From contig NZ_UPHU01000001.1 in the NCBI RefSeq assembly GCF_900566075.1, forward strand, positions 1,798,001 to 1,862,000: a stretch of DNA of 64,000 nt. Direction: 5' to 3'. Made by a program: the position numbers and the translations under genes. The DNA is from Mycobacterium pseudokansasii (GTDB lineage Bacteria > Actinomycetota > Actinomycetes > Mycobacteriales > Mycobacteriaceae). The notes under the pieces were generated by a model. The model was given only the letters and a program-made list of their open reading frames with translations. It was not told the origin of the DNA and did not search any database. Positions 1 through 11,675 of the stretch are shown piece after piece (position 1 is the first letter of the stretch; every line of letters begins with the position of its first letter).

Positions 1-144
1 TCTGCCCAAGCGCCTCCGATGCACCCGGACACCGATTACGACAGTTTGTAGGACCAGGCCTGCCCGCGGTGTGGTGGCGGGCTAAGATTCCTGTCAAAGT
101 GAGGTATTAAGACCCTATCCGCGCCGGGATTCTTGGAGGAGCAG

Positions 145-3151
<3,007 letters not shown>

Positions 3152-3159
3152 GTGCTGCC

Positions 3160-3215
3160 GAGCAGACGCGGAATCGCACGAAATCAACGATTTCGATGCG
3201 ATTCCGCGTCTGCTC
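3160..3215. repeat. 56-bp palindrome, copy 1 (left edge of Ehr island)
   Basis: A 19-nt arm (3160-3178, beginning GAGCAGACGCGG) is perfectly complementary to 3197-3215. The interior also pairs (CGAAATC with GATTTCG), leaving an AAC loop and one unpaired A, so nearly the whole unit folds. Similarity to copy 2 (10709-10764) extends outward to about 3154-3224. It starts eight bases after the serB2 stop and precedes the Rv0081-like gene. No T-run follows, so a terminator role is possible but not proven. Confidence 0.9.
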
Positions 3216-3255
3216 GCCGGGCAGGGCCGGGCCCACGCTGCGGTGCCACCCAATG

Positions 3256-3284
3256 ATTGATAAAGTTTTCAATTGCTAAATTGA
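3256..3284. promoter_or_regulatory. Candidate operator of the ArsR-type regulator
   Basis: An AT-rich patch in a GC-rich genome just before the ArsR-type gene holds two overlapping inverted repeats: ATTGA-N8-TCAAT (3256-3273) and TCAATT-N4-AATTGA (3269-3284). ArsR-family regulators commonly bind such sites in their own promoter, so this is a likely autoregulatory operator. A promoter should overlap it (TTGATA at 3257-3262 is a possible -35), but I cannot fix the -10. I see no DosR-type box here. Confidence 0.5.
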
Positions 3285-3321
3285 TGTATATCTGAACCGT
3301 AGAACTACTGGGTGAGGTCAG

Positions 3322-3669
3322 GTGTCGGAGCCGCTCTACAAGCTGAAGGCCGAGTTCTTCAAGACGCTGGGACATCCGGCCCGGGTCAGGATTTTGGAAC
3401 TGCTTTCCGAACGAGACCACACCGTGGCGGAGCTGTTGCTCGAAGTGGGTCTGGAGTCGTCCAACCTGTCTCAGCAGCTGGGCGTGCTGCGGCGGACGGG
3501 GGTGGTGACGGCACGCAAGGACGGCAACACGGTCATCTACTCGATCACCTCACCGCTGATCGCCGAACTGATGGCCGTGGCCCGCCGGGTGCTGACCGGG
3601 ATGCTCAGCGGCCAAGTGGCAATGCTCGAAGACCTGCGAGCGGGCGGCCCAGCGGCGGACCGGCAGTAG
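3322..3669 (+). CDS. ArsR-family transcriptional regulator (Rv0081-like)
   Basis: Small winged-helix DNA-binding protein, 115 residues. Motifs: FFKTLGHPARVRILELL (helix 1 region), ESSNLSQQLGVLRRTGVV (recognition helix) and DGNTVIYSI (wing). It closely matches what I remember of M. tuberculosis Rv0081, a hypoxia-linked regulator. No cysteine metal-sensing motif is visible, so the signal is unknown. First gene of the island; the NuoB-like gene starts 8 bp after its stop, so it probably controls the whole operon. GTG start at 3322. Confidence 0.9.
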   Translation: MSEPLYKLKAEFFKTLGHPARVRILELLSERDHTVAELLLEVGLESSNLSQQLGVLRRTGVVTARKDGNTVIYSITSPLIAELMAVARRVLTGMLSGQVAMLEDLRAGGPAADRQ

Positions 3670-3677
3670 GTCCGGGC

Positions 3678-4157
3678 ATGGGTTGGATCGGCAGAATCAT
3701 GCGACTCGGCCGAGTGGCAGAAAGCGCGGGACCGGTGCCTGAGCCAACCGTCGACCCACCAGCCGGGGTGCGCGGTTCCTTGCAGGTGCGCCATGTGGAC
3801 GCGGGCTCGTGCAACGGCTGCGAGGTGGAAATCTCCGGGGCATTCGGACCGGTCTATGACGCCGAGCGGTTTGGCGCCCGGTTGGTGGCTTCGCCGCGGC
3901 ATGCCGATGCGCTGCTCGTCACCGGGGTAGTGACGCGGAATATGGCCCAGCCGCTGCGGAACACCTTGGCGGCGACGCCGGCACCGCGCCTGGTCATCGC
4001 CTGCGGTGACTGCGCGCTCAACCGCGGTGTGTTCGGCGACGCGTATGGCGTGGTCGGTGCCGTCGGTGACGTCATCCCGGTCGACGTCGAGATCCCGGGA
4101 TGTCCACCCTCGCCCGACCAGGTGGTCGCGGCCCTGCGGTCGGTGACACGCAGGTGA
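3678..4157 (+). CDS. NuoB/HycG-like iron-sulfur subunit (Rv0082-like)
   Basis: Small iron-sulfur subunit that in complex I and group 4 hydrogenases carries the [4Fe-4S] cluster next to the large subunit. Ligand motifs are intact: GSCNGCE (C45, C48), ACGDC (C109, C112) and PGCPPSP (C142). CNGCE is the hydrogenase-like form rather than the CC pair of complex I. 159 residues from the ATG at 3678, equal to Rv0082 as I remember it. It overlaps the next gene by GTGA. No second ferredoxin-like subunit (HycF/NuoI type) is encoded in the island, so its electron partner is not evident. Confidence 0.88.
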   Translation: MGWIGRIMRLGRVAESAGPVPEPTVDPPAGVRGSLQVRHVDAGSCNGCEVEISGAFGPVYDAERFGARLVASPRHADALLVTGVVTRNMAQPLRNTLAATPAPRLVIACGDCALNRGVFGDAYGVVGAVGDVIPVDVEIPGCPPSPDQVVAALRSVTRR

Positions 4158-6130
4158 CCGCGGATTTCGCGGACGCGCCACCGGAACACTCGGTTACGTT
4201 GCGCCGCAACATAATAGGTGCCTTCACCGCGGGCGCCGCAACGACCGGACTCGGGGTGTCGGGAATTGCATTGGGGCTCAACGGCGTATTTGGTGTGGGA
4301 CTACGAATGCGGGTCGACTGGCTGGTGCCGATGATCGGCGTCGACCTGGAAGTGAGCCGGTTGGGTGCGTTCTTCATGGCGCTAACCGGTGCGGTGGCCG
4401 TCGTCGTCGGCATCTACAGCATCGGATACACACGGCGGGAACAGGCCGGCGCCGTCGCGCTCACGACGCTGCCCGTGTTCGTCGGTGCGATGCTGCTCGT
4501 TCCCGCCGCCGGCTCGGTGACCACGTTCCTCTTGGCGTGGGAATTGATGGCGCTCAGTTCGCTCGTCCTGCTGCTTACGAATCATCGTCGGAACGAAGTA
4601 CGCTCCGCCGCGCTGTATTACGCGGTGATGACCCAGTTGGGCTTCGCCGCGATCCTGCTGGCCTTGATGGTGCTGACGGCAGCGGCCGGAACGGATCGGT
4701 TCGCCGACATGGCCGGGATTCAGGACGGAGTACGCACTAGCGTATTCGTGCTGACGCTGCTGGGTTTCGGTTCCAAAGCCGGCCTGCTGCCGCTGCATGC
4801 CTGGCTGCCGAGAGCGCACCCGGAAGCGCCCAGTCCCGCATCGGCATTGATGAGCGCCGCCATGGTCAACCTCGGCATCTACGGTCTGATCCGCGTCGAT
4901 TTGCAGCTGCTGGGGCCGGGCCCCAGGTGGTGGGGCGTGGCCCTGCTGGCGGTCGGTGCTGTCACCGCATTGTACGGAGTGCTGCAGGCCGCAGTGGCCG
5001 CCGATCTCAAACGGCTGCTTGGGTTTTCGACGATCGAAAACATGGGACTTGTCACCCTTGCGCTCGGGGCGGCCACGCTGTTGTCAGCAGCCGGGGCCGC
5101 CGCGGCGGCCGTGATCGCGATGACCGCGGCGCTGTTGCACCTGGCTGCCCACGCCGCATTTAAGAGTCTCGGGTTCTTGGCGGCTGGGTCGGTGCTGCTG
5201 ACAACCGGACTGCGCGACCTCGACAAGTTGGGCGGCCTGGCCCGGAAAATGCCTTACACCACAGTATTTTTCGGAATCGCCGCGTTGGGTGCCTCGGGGC
5301 TGCCGTTGGGCGCCGGGTTCGTCAGCGAATGGCTGCTGGTGCAGTCGCTGATCCACGCACGGCCCGAGCACAACACCATCGTGGGGCTGGTGACTCCGCT
5401 GGGTGTCGGCGCGGTGGCGCTGACCACCGGTTTGGGTGTGGCCGCGATGGTGAAGGCGTTCGGCACCGGATTTTTGGCGCGGCCGCGCTCGGAGGTCGTG
5501 GATCACGCGCGCGAGGCGTCGTCCAGCATGCTCGTCGGCATGGCAGTAGCCGCAGTCGGCTGTGTCGTGGTTGCCGTGGTGCCGTTCGTCGTCACCGGCA
5601 CCCTGCAGTCGGTGCTCGATACCCTGCCCGTATCCCGGCACGCCGATCTGACGGGCCTGGGTCCGATGCTGCGGTTGCCGGGTACTGCCGGCTCGATCGC
5701 GCCGGGCTTGCTGGCCGTGGCCCTGGCCCTGGCCGTCCTGACCGTGTTGGCGCTGGCGCGCTGGGGGTCGCGTCATCGCCCGGACTCCGTGAGGTCGCCG
5801 TTATGGGCCTGCGGCGCCGACGAACTCAGCTCGCGCATGGAATACACGGCGACGTCGTTCGCCCAACCGCTGCAGCGGGTGTTCGACGACGTGTTGCGGC
5901 CCGACACCGGCATCGAGGTGACTCACCTGGAGCACACCCGCTATCACGTGGCCAAGATCGAATACCGTGCCGAGGCGTCCGACGCCATCGAGGATCACGT
6001 CTACGCGCCGGTCTTACGCACCGTCGCGCGGTGCGCACAAGCCATCAGGTGCGCGCACAACGGAAGCGTGCACCTCTACCTCGCCTACGGCGCGCTCGGA
6101 ATCCTGATCGTCTTGGCGGTCGCCCGATGA
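4154..6130 (+). CDS. HyfB-like proton-translocating membrane subunit (Rv0083-like)
   Basis: Multi-spanning antiporter-type subunit (proton_antipo_M family), about 658 residues, expected to move protons or sodium in the membrane arm of the complex. The conserved core is visible: a Glu in the helix LLAWELMALSSL, a Lys in GFGSKAGLLPLHAWLP, and PSPASALMSAAMVNLG. I prefer GTG 4154, which overlaps the previous stop by GTGA; an in-frame ATG at 4100 would add 18 residues inside the upstream gene. It overlaps the next gene by ATGA, so translation is probably coupled. Confidence 0.88.
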   Translation: MTADFADAPPEHSVTLRRNIIGAFTAGAATTGLGVSGIALGLNGVFGVGLRMRVDWLVPMIGVDLEVSRLGAFFMALTGAVAVVVGIYSIGYTRREQAGAVALTTLPVFVGAMLLVPAAGSVTTFLLAWELMALSSLVLLLTNHRRNEVRSAALYYAVMTQLGFAAILLALMVLTAAAGTDRFADMAGIQDGVRTSVFVLTLLGFGSKAGLLPLHAWLPRAHPEAPSPASALMSAAMVNLGIYGLIRVDLQLLGPGPRWWGVALLAVGAVTALYGVLQAAVAADLKRLLGFSTIENMGLVTLALGAATLLSAAGAAAAAVIAMTAALLHLAAHAAFKSLGFLAAGSVLLTTGLRDLDKLGGLARKMPYTTVFFGIAALGASGLPLGAGFVSEWLLVQSLIHARPEHNTIVGLVTPLGVGAVALTTGLGVAAMVKAFGTGFLARPRSEVVDHAREASSSMLVGMAVAAVGCVVVAVVPFVVTGTLQSVLDTLPVSRHADLTGLGPMLRLPGTAGSIAPGLLAVALALAVLTVLALARWGSRHRPDSVRSPLWACGADELSSRMEYTATSFAQPLQRVFDDVLRPDTGIEVTHLEHTRYHVAKIEYRAEASDAIEDHVYAPVLRTVARCAQAIRCAHNGSVHLYLAYGALGILIVLAVAR

Positions 6131-7086
6131 ATGCTCTTTCCGTGGTTGCCGGCGCGGCGCAGATCGGTGCAGTCATGACCGGCGCACCACTGGTCGTCGG
6201 ATTGATGCGTCAGGTCCGGGCCCGATCCGAGGGGCGTTGCGGCGCAGGTGTTTTGCAGCCCTGGCGGGATCTGCGAAAGCAGTTGCGCAAGCAGCAGGTC
6301 ACCCCGGACGGCACCACGCTGGTGTTCGCGGCGGCACCGGTGGTGGTCGCGGCCACCACATTGCTGATAGCTGCGATCGCGCCGCTGGTTGCGACCGGCT
6401 CGCCGCTGGACTCGGTAGCCGATCTGTTCGTGGTCGTGGGCCTGTTGTTCCTCGGCACCGTCGCCTTGACGTTGGCGGGAATCGACACCGGTACCTCGTT
6501 CGGCGGTATGGGCGCCAGCCGGGAGATCACCATCGCGGCCCTGGTGGAACCGACCATTCTGCTTGCCGTCTTCGCGCTGTCCATCCCCGCGGGGTCGGCC
6601 AACCTCGGCGCCATCGTCGCGTTTAGCCTCGATAATCCCGCGGAAGTGCTGTCGCTGGGCGGAATTCTGGCGTTCGTGGCCCTGGTGATCGTCGTCATCG
6701 CCGAAACCGGACGCCTCCCGGTGGACAATCCCGCGACCCATCTGGAACTGACCATGGTGCACGAGGCGATGGTCCTGGAATACGCCGGACCAAAGCTTGC
6801 TCTGGTGGAGTGGGCCAGCGGCATGCGACTCACCGTGCTGCTGGCCCTGCTGGCCAACCTCTTTTTCCCATGGGGAATCGCAGGTGACAAGCCGAGCTTG
6901 ATCGGCGTGGGGATAGGCGTCGCGGCGGTCGGCATCAAGGTCGCCGCGGCCGCGATAGTCCTGGCCGGCGCGGAGGTCTTCGTCGCCAAGCTACGACTAT
7001 TCCGGGTGCCCGAACTGCTCGCCGGCTCGTTCCTGCTGGCCCTGTTGGCCGTGACATCGGCCAACTTCTTTACGGCCCAGGCGTGA
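6127..7086 (+). CDS. hycD: NuoH/HyfC-like membrane subunit (HycD, Rv0084-like)
   Basis: Membrane anchor corresponding to NuoH, HycD and HyfC, which connects the iron-sulfur arm to the antiporter-like subunits. 319 residues with about eight hydrophobic helices. Family motifs include an acidic loop [23 protein letters not shown] around residues 198-220, diagnostic for this subunit. ATG start overlaps the preceding stop; the next start lies four bases after its stop. Confidence 0.88.
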   Translation: MNALSVVAGAAQIGAVMTGAPLVVGLMRQVRARSEGRCGAGVLQPWRDLRKQLRKQQVTPDGTTLVFAAAPVVVAATTLLIAAIAPLVATGSPLDSVADLFVVVGLLFLGTVALTLAGIDTGTSFGGMGASREITIAALVEPTILLAVFALSIPAGSANLGAIVAFSLDNPAEVLSLGGILAFVALVIVVIAETGRLPVDNPATHLELTMVHEAMVLEYAGPKLALVEWASGMRLTVLLALLANLFFPWGIAGDKPSLIGVGIGVAAVGIKVAAAAIVLAGAEVFVAKLRLFRVPELLAGSFLLALLAVTSANFFTAQA

Positions 7087-7090
7087 TGGC

Positions 7091-7750
7091 GTGACCGACC
7101 TCGACTATGCGGGCGTGCTGGACCTCGCGCCGGGTGGACTGATACTGACCGCGGTGCTGATCGTATGGCGGCGTGACCTGCGCTCCATCGTGCGGCTGCT
7201 GGCGGCCCAAGGCGTTGCCCTGGCAGCGATTCCGATGATTGTCGGCGGCCACGCCCATGACTGGGAACTGGTCGGGGTCGGGCTGGCGCTGCTCGTACTG
7301 CGCGGGGCGGTACTGCCGTCGCTGCTTGCCCGGGCGCTCGGCGCTGACGATGCGCCGCGCGAGGCGACACCGCTGATCAACACCACTGCGTCGCTACTGA
7401 TCGCGGCGGGCCTGACGGTGGTCGCGCTGGCAGTCGCTCGGCCTGTTGTGGCCCTGGACTCCGATGCGGCGGTCAGCGCTGCCCCGGGCGGCCTGGCGGT
7501 GGTGCTGATCGCTTTGTTCGTGATGGTGACGCGACGGCACGCCATCTCCCAGGCCGCGGGATTTCTCATGCTGGACAACGGGATTGCGGCTACAACATTT
7601 TTGCTGACCGCCGGGGTGCCGCTGATCGTCGAATTGGGCGCCTCGCTGGATGTGCTGTTCGCATTGATCGTGCTCGGCGTGCTGACCGGACGACTGCGCC
7701 GGATGTTCGGCGGCACCGATCTGGACCGGCTGCAGAGATTGCGAGACTGA
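7091..7750 (+). CDS. HyfE-like membrane subunit (HycP, Rv0085-like)
   Basis: Short membrane subunit, 219 residues, resembling HyfE of group 4 complexes, with about seven hydrophobic helices. The C-terminal half ([15 protein letters not shown] and [22 protein letters not shown]) is the recognisable part. GTG start at 7091, because the ATG at 7085 runs into a stop at once. The stop overlaps the next start as TGATG, fitting coupled translation within the seven-gene operon. Confidence 0.83.
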   Translation: MTDLDYAGVLDLAPGGLILTAVLIVWRRDLRSIVRLLAAQGVALAAIPMIVGGHAHDWELVGVGLALLVLRGAVLPSLLARALGADDAPREATPLINTTASLLIAAGLTVVALAVARPVVALDSDAAVSAAPGGLAVVLIALFVMVTRRHAISQAAGFLMLDNGIAATTFLLTAGVPLIVELGASLDVLFALIVLGVLTGRLRRMFGGTDLDRLQRLRD

Positions 7751-9216
7751 TGACCATTCTGATGCTGGTGCCGATACTGGCGCCGCTGATCGCGGCCGTC
7801 GTCGCGGTGGCCGGCGGCTGGCGCCGGTGGACGGCAGCGCTGACTGTGCTGTCCGCGGTGGCCGTGCTCGCATCGGGCGTGGGGCTTGGTGTCCAGACGG
7901 CAGCCCGAACGCGGGTCGTGCTGGCCGGGATGCTGCGCGTCGATGCGCTGTCGGTGACCATGCTCATCGTCATCGGCGTGGTCGGCACCTTGGCCACCTG
8001 GGCAAGCATCGGATACCTCGACTCAGAACTCGAGCACGGTCACACCGACCGCCGAGACGCGCGCCGGTACGGTGCGCTGACGCCGGCGTTCCTGTCGGCG
8101 ATGGCGGTCGCCGTGTGCGCCAACAACATTGGCGTGATCTGGGTGGCGGTGGAAGCCACTACGGTGATCACGGCCTTCCTGGTCGGGCACCGTCGCACCC
8201 GCACCGCTTTGGAGGCCACCTGGAAGTACGTGGTGATCTGCTCGGTCGGTATCGCCGTGGCGTTTCTCGGTACCGTTCTGTTGTACTTCGCCGCCCGGCA
8301 CGCCGGCGCCGCCGGGGCGACGGCGCTGGATCTCAATGTCCTGGCGGCCCACGCCGCTCACCTCGATCCGGCCGTTACCCGGCTAGCAGGCGGGCTGCTG
8401 CTGATCGGATATGGCGCCAAAGTCGGGCTGGTTCCGTTTCACGGATGGCTGGCCGACGCGCACAGCCAGGCGCCGGCACCGGTGTCGGCGCTGATGAGCG
8501 GCGTGCTGCTGGCTGTGGCTTTTTCGGTATTGATCCGGCTGCGGCCGATCATCGACGCCGCGGTGGGGCCGGGTTTCCTGCGCGCCGGACTCCTGACGAC
8601 TGGCCTCGCGACAGTCCTCATCGCAACTTTATTGCTCACTGTCACAACGGATCTCAAGCGCATGCTGGCGTACTCATCGATGGAGAACATGGGACTGATC
8701 GCGATCGCGGCGGCAGCGGGCACCAAGCTGGCGATCGCGGCTTTGCTGCTGCATGTGCTTGCCCACGGCATCGGCAAGACGGTGCTGTTCCTGGCCGGGG
8801 GGCAGTTGCAGGCTGCGCACGACTCGACGGCCATCGCCGACATCACCGCGGTGTTGTCGCGGTCCCGGTTGGTCGGGTGGTCGTTCGCCGTCGGCGTCAT
8901 TGCCTTGCTTGGATTGCCGCCTTTCGCCTTGTTCGCCAGCGAGGTGTCGATCGCTCGATCGCTCGCCAGTGCCGGGCTGTCCTGGGTGCTCGGCGTCGCG
9001 CTGTTGTTTGTGGTGGTGGCTTTCGCTGCTTTGGTCGGCAACGCGCAGCAGATCCTGCTCGGCGTGCCGAGCACGGGAGCGCCACGGATCGCCGTGCCCG
9101 CCACGGTGGCGGCCGCACTGGTGACAGGCGTCGTGGCATCGGTCGCGCTGGGTGTTACGGCGGGCCCGCTTTCCGGGTTGTTCAATGCGGCCGCCGGCCA
9201 GTTCGGGTCGGGTTGA
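7750..9216 (+). CDS. HyfF-like antiporter subunit (HycQ, Rv0086-like)
   Basis: Second large antiporter-type subunit, 488 residues. Motifs: a Glu in VIWVAVEATTVITAFLVGH, a Lys in GYGAKVGLVPFHGWLADAH, PAPVSALMSGVLL and DLKRMLAYSSMENMGL. With the HyfB-like and HyfE-like subunits this gives the complex a membrane arm, so ion pumping is the reasonable expectation. It begins on the last base of the previous stop and shares TGATG with the next gene. Confidence 0.88.
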   Translation: MTILMLVPILAPLIAAVVAVAGGWRRWTAALTVLSAVAVLASGVGLGVQTAARTRVVLAGMLRVDALSVTMLIVIGVVGTLATWASIGYLDSELEHGHTDRRDARRYGALTPAFLSAMAVAVCANNIGVIWVAVEATTVITAFLVGHRRTRTALEATWKYVVICSVGIAVAFLGTVLLYFAARHAGAAGATALDLNVLAAHAAHLDPAVTRLAGGLLLIGYGAKVGLVPFHGWLADAHSQAPAPVSALMSGVLLAVAFSVLIRLRPIIDAAVGPGFLRAGLLTTGLATVLIATLLLTVTTDLKRMLAYSSMENMGLIAIAAAAGTKLAIAALLLHVLAHGIGKTVLFLAGGQLQAAHDSTAIADITAVLSRSRLVGWSFAVGVIALLGLPPFALFASEVSIARSLASAGLSWVLGVALLFVVVAFAALVGNAQQILLGVPSTGAPRIAVPATVAAALVTGVVASVALGVTAGPLSGLFNAAAGQFGSG

Positions 9217-10703
9217 TGGAACGAAACATGGTGCGGCGAAAGGTTTCCGGTGATGAGCTCATCCGGGCGGTGGATGAGTTGCTGTCGGCCGGCTATCGCC
9301 TGGCCCTGGTGGCCGCACACGACGACGGCGACACCCTGAGGATCGTCTACCTGCTGCTGGCGGGACAGCCGGACCGCCGTGTGGAGCTAACTTTCACCAC
9401 CGACGCGGCCTCTCCGTCCGTTCCGTCCCTGGGGCATCTGTCGATTCCCGCGGGGCGCTTCGAGCGGGAGATGATGGACCTGTACGGGGTTGTCCCGCAA
9501 GGGCATCCGCAACCACGGCGGCTGGTGCGGCATGGGCACTGGCCGCAGGAATGGTATCCGATGCGTCGTAACGCCGGTCAGCCGCCACCGTTTCCGGCCG
9601 CCGGCCGGTTTCCCTTCCTCACGGTCGACGGCCCGGGCGTTTACGAAATACCGGTCGGGCCGGTGCATGCCGGCCTGATCGAGCCGGGGCATTTCCGGTT
9701 CTCCGTCATCGGCGAATCGGTGTTGCGGCTCAAGGCTCGACTGTGGTTCGTGCACCGGGGTATCGAAAAGCTCTTCGAGGGACGAACTGCGCTCGGTGCC
9801 GCGGGGTCGGTCGAACTTGCCGAGCGGATCAGCGGTGACAGCGCGGCTGCCCATTCTCTGGCCTACAGCCTGGCCGTCGAGGAGGCATTGGGATTGGCCG
9901 CGCCCGAACATGTGCACCGGCTGCGCGCCCTGCTGGTCGAACTGGAACGGCTCTACAATCACGCCACCGATCTGGGAGCCCTGGCCAACGACGTCGGCTT
10001 CGGCTTGGCCAACGCCCATGCCCAGCACGTTCGCGAACGCCTGTTGCGAATCAACCGCAGGGTGACCGGACATCGCCTGCTGCGTGGCGCGATCCGGCCC
10101 GGCGGCGTGGTGCTGCAAGAGCTTCCGGAACCTGACGAATTGCGTGCGCTGGCACACGAGGTCGCCGAAATCAGTGAGCTGACCCTGCGGAACACGGTGG
10201 TCTATGACCGGTTTGCCGAAACCGCTGTGCTGACGCGTGACGACGCGCGTGCCATCGGTTGTCTCGGGTATGTGGCCCGCGCCAGCGGCCTCGCCACCGA
10301 TTCGCGCCTCGATCAGCCGACCACCACACTGCCGGTCGCCCTGGTAACCGGCACCAGCGGTGACGTACTGGCCCGCTACGCGATTCGGCGTGATGAATTC
10401 GCCGCATCAGTTGCGCTGGCCTGCACGCTGATCGAGGATCACCGCGGCCCTTTACGTTGCGATTCGCCACTTCGGTCGGCGACAGTCGGCAATTCGGGGG
10501 TGGGCATCGTCGAGGGCTGGCGTGGCGCGGTCGTGCACCGGGTGGAAGTCGACCGGGCGGGGCGCATCACCCGATGCAAGGTCGTCGACCCTTCCTGGTT
10601 CAACTGGCCCGCGTTGCCAGTCGCCATGGCCGACACGATCGTCCCGGACTTTCCGCTTGCCAACAAGAGCTTCAACCTGTCCTATGCGGGCAACGATCTT
10701 TGA
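9216..10703 (+). CDS. hycE: HycE-like large subunit lacking the Ni-Fe ligands (Rv0087-like, Ehr type)
   Basis: Fusion of a NuoC-like domain (residues 1 to about 115) and a NuoD/hydrogenase-large-subunit domain (about 135-495). 495 residues. GPVHAGLIEPGHFRF (149-162) and RGIEKLFEGR (181-190) are conserved. Where a [NiFe] hydrogenase has RVCGxC, this protein has RISGDS (204-209). At the C terminus, where the second CxxC belongs, it ends KSFNLSYAGNDL without cysteine. All four metal ligands are therefore missing. No Hyp maturation genes or formate dehydrogenase lie in the window. I infer an Ehr-type complex that cannot turn over hydrogen; its substrate is unknown. Confidence 0.88.
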   Translation: MERNMVRRKVSGDELIRAVDELLSAGYRLALVAAHDDGDTLRIVYLLLAGQPDRRVELTFTTDAASPSVPSLGHLSIPAGRFEREMMDLYGVVPQGHPQPRRLVRHGHWPQEWYPMRRNAGQPPPFPAAGRFPFLTVDGPGVYEIPVGPVHAGLIEPGHFRFSVIGESVLRLKARLWFVHRGIEKLFEGRTALGAAGSVELAERISGDSAAAHSLAYSLAVEEALGLAAPEHVHRLRALLVELERLYNHATDLGALANDVGFGLANAHAQHVRERLLRINRRVTGHRLLRGAIRPGGVVLQELPEPDELRALAHEVAEISELTLRNTVVYDRFAETAVLTRDDARAIGCLGYVARASGLATDSRLDQPTTTLPVALVTGTSGDVLARYAIRRDEFAASVALACTLIEDHRGPLRCDSPLRSATVGNSGVGIVEGWRGAVVHRVEVDRAGRITRCKVVDPSWFNWPALPVAMADTIVPDFPLANKSFNLSYAGNDL

Positions 10704-10708
10704 CTGCC

Positions 10709-10764
10709 GAGCAGACGTGAAATCGCACGAAATCAGCGATTTCGATGCGATTTCGCGTCTGCTG
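10709..10764. repeat. 56-bp palindrome, copy 2 (right edge of Ehr island)
   Basis: Same architecture and length as copy 1. Arms GAGCAGACGTGAAATCGCA and TGCGATTTCGCGTCTGCTG pair with two non-Watson-Crick positions, and the interior CGAAATC/GATTTCG is conserved. It begins five bases after the hycE stop. Similarity to copy 1 extends to about 10704-10775. Together the two copies bracket the seven-gene island. Confidence 0.9.
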
Positions 10765-10802
10765 ACCGGGCAGGGCGACCCGACAGGCACCGCACGAGGG
10801 CG

Positions 10803-11675
10803 GTGCGGCACGATTGGCGGGTGCCCGAATCCGGCTCACCAGCTGACCAGGAGACAGCCGATCCAGACCTGCTGATCGACTTCAGGAATGTCTCGCTGCG
10901 CCGCAACGGGCGCACCCTGGTGGGGCCGCTGGATTGGGCTGTCGAACTCGACGAACGCTGGGTGATCATCGGCCCCAACGGGGCCGGCAAGACATCGCTG
11001 CTGCGCATCGCCGCCGCCGCCGAGCATCCGTCGACCGGAGTCGCGTTCGTGCTCGGTGAACGGCTCGGCCGAGTCGACGTCTCGGAGCTGCGTGCCCGGA
11101 TCGGGCTGAGCTCGTCGGCTTTGGCGCAGCGGGTACCCACCGACGAAGTGGTGCGCGACCTCGTGGTGTCGGCGGGTTATGCCGTGTTCGGCCGGTGGCG
11201 GGAGCAGTATGACGACGTCGACTACCGGCGTGCCGTCGACATGCTCGAAAGCCTGGGGGCTGAGCATCTGGCCGACCGCACCTACGGCACGTTGTCAGAG
11301 GGGGAGCGTAAGCGGGTGCTGATCGCCCGTGCGCTGATGACCGACCCGGAATTGCTGCTGCTCGACGAACCCGCCGCGGGCCTGGACCTGGGTGGCCGCG
11401 AGGAGTTGGTGGCGCGGCTGGCCGACCTCGCCGCGGACCCGGACGCGCCCGCGCTGGTGCTGGTCACCCACCATGTGGAGGAGGTGCCGCCCGGGTTCAG
11501 CCACTGTCTGTTGCTGGCGGAGGGTCAGGTCGTCGCGTCCGGCCTGCTGCCCGACGTGTTGACCGCCGAAAACCTTTCCACCGCGTTCGGCCAGCAGATC
11601 GCCGTGGACCTCGTCGACGGGCGATACTTCGCCCGGCGGGTCCGTACCCGCGCAGCTCATCGGAGGCAGCCATGA
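10803..11675 (+). CDS. ABC transporter ATP-binding protein (Rv3041c-like)
   Basis: Stand-alone ABC ATPase, 290 residues. Walker A GPNGAGKTS at about 59-67, signature LSEGERKR, Walker B LLLLDEPAAGLD and an H-loop VTHH are all intact. No permease is encoded next to it, so substrate and direction cannot be told; the subfamily resembles stand-alone iron or manganese type ATPases. GTG at 10803 is used; GTG 10821 is a possible alternative. It overlaps the Nudix gene by ATGA. In H37Rv, as I remember it, this gene directly follows serB2. Confidence 0.88.
   Translation: MRHDWRVPESGSPADQETADPDLLIDFRNVSLRRNGRTLVGPLDWAVELDERWVIIGPNGAGKTSLLRIAAAAEHPSTGVAFVLGERLGRVDVSELRARIGLSSSALAQRVPTDEVVRDLVVSAGYAVFGRWREQYDDVDYRRAVDMLESLGAEHLADRTYGTLSEGERKRVLIARALMTDPELLLLDEPAAGLDLGGREELVARLADLAADPDAPALVLVTHHVEEVPPGFSHCLLLAEGQVVASGLLPDVLTAENLSTAFGQQIAVDLVDGRYFARRVRTRAAHRRQP

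Noticed and set aside
3322..10703. Formate hydrogenlyase
   Set aside because: The common name of this locus type; rejected because the large subunit lacks the metal ligands and there is no formate dehydrogenase, ferredoxin subunit or maturation gene in the window.
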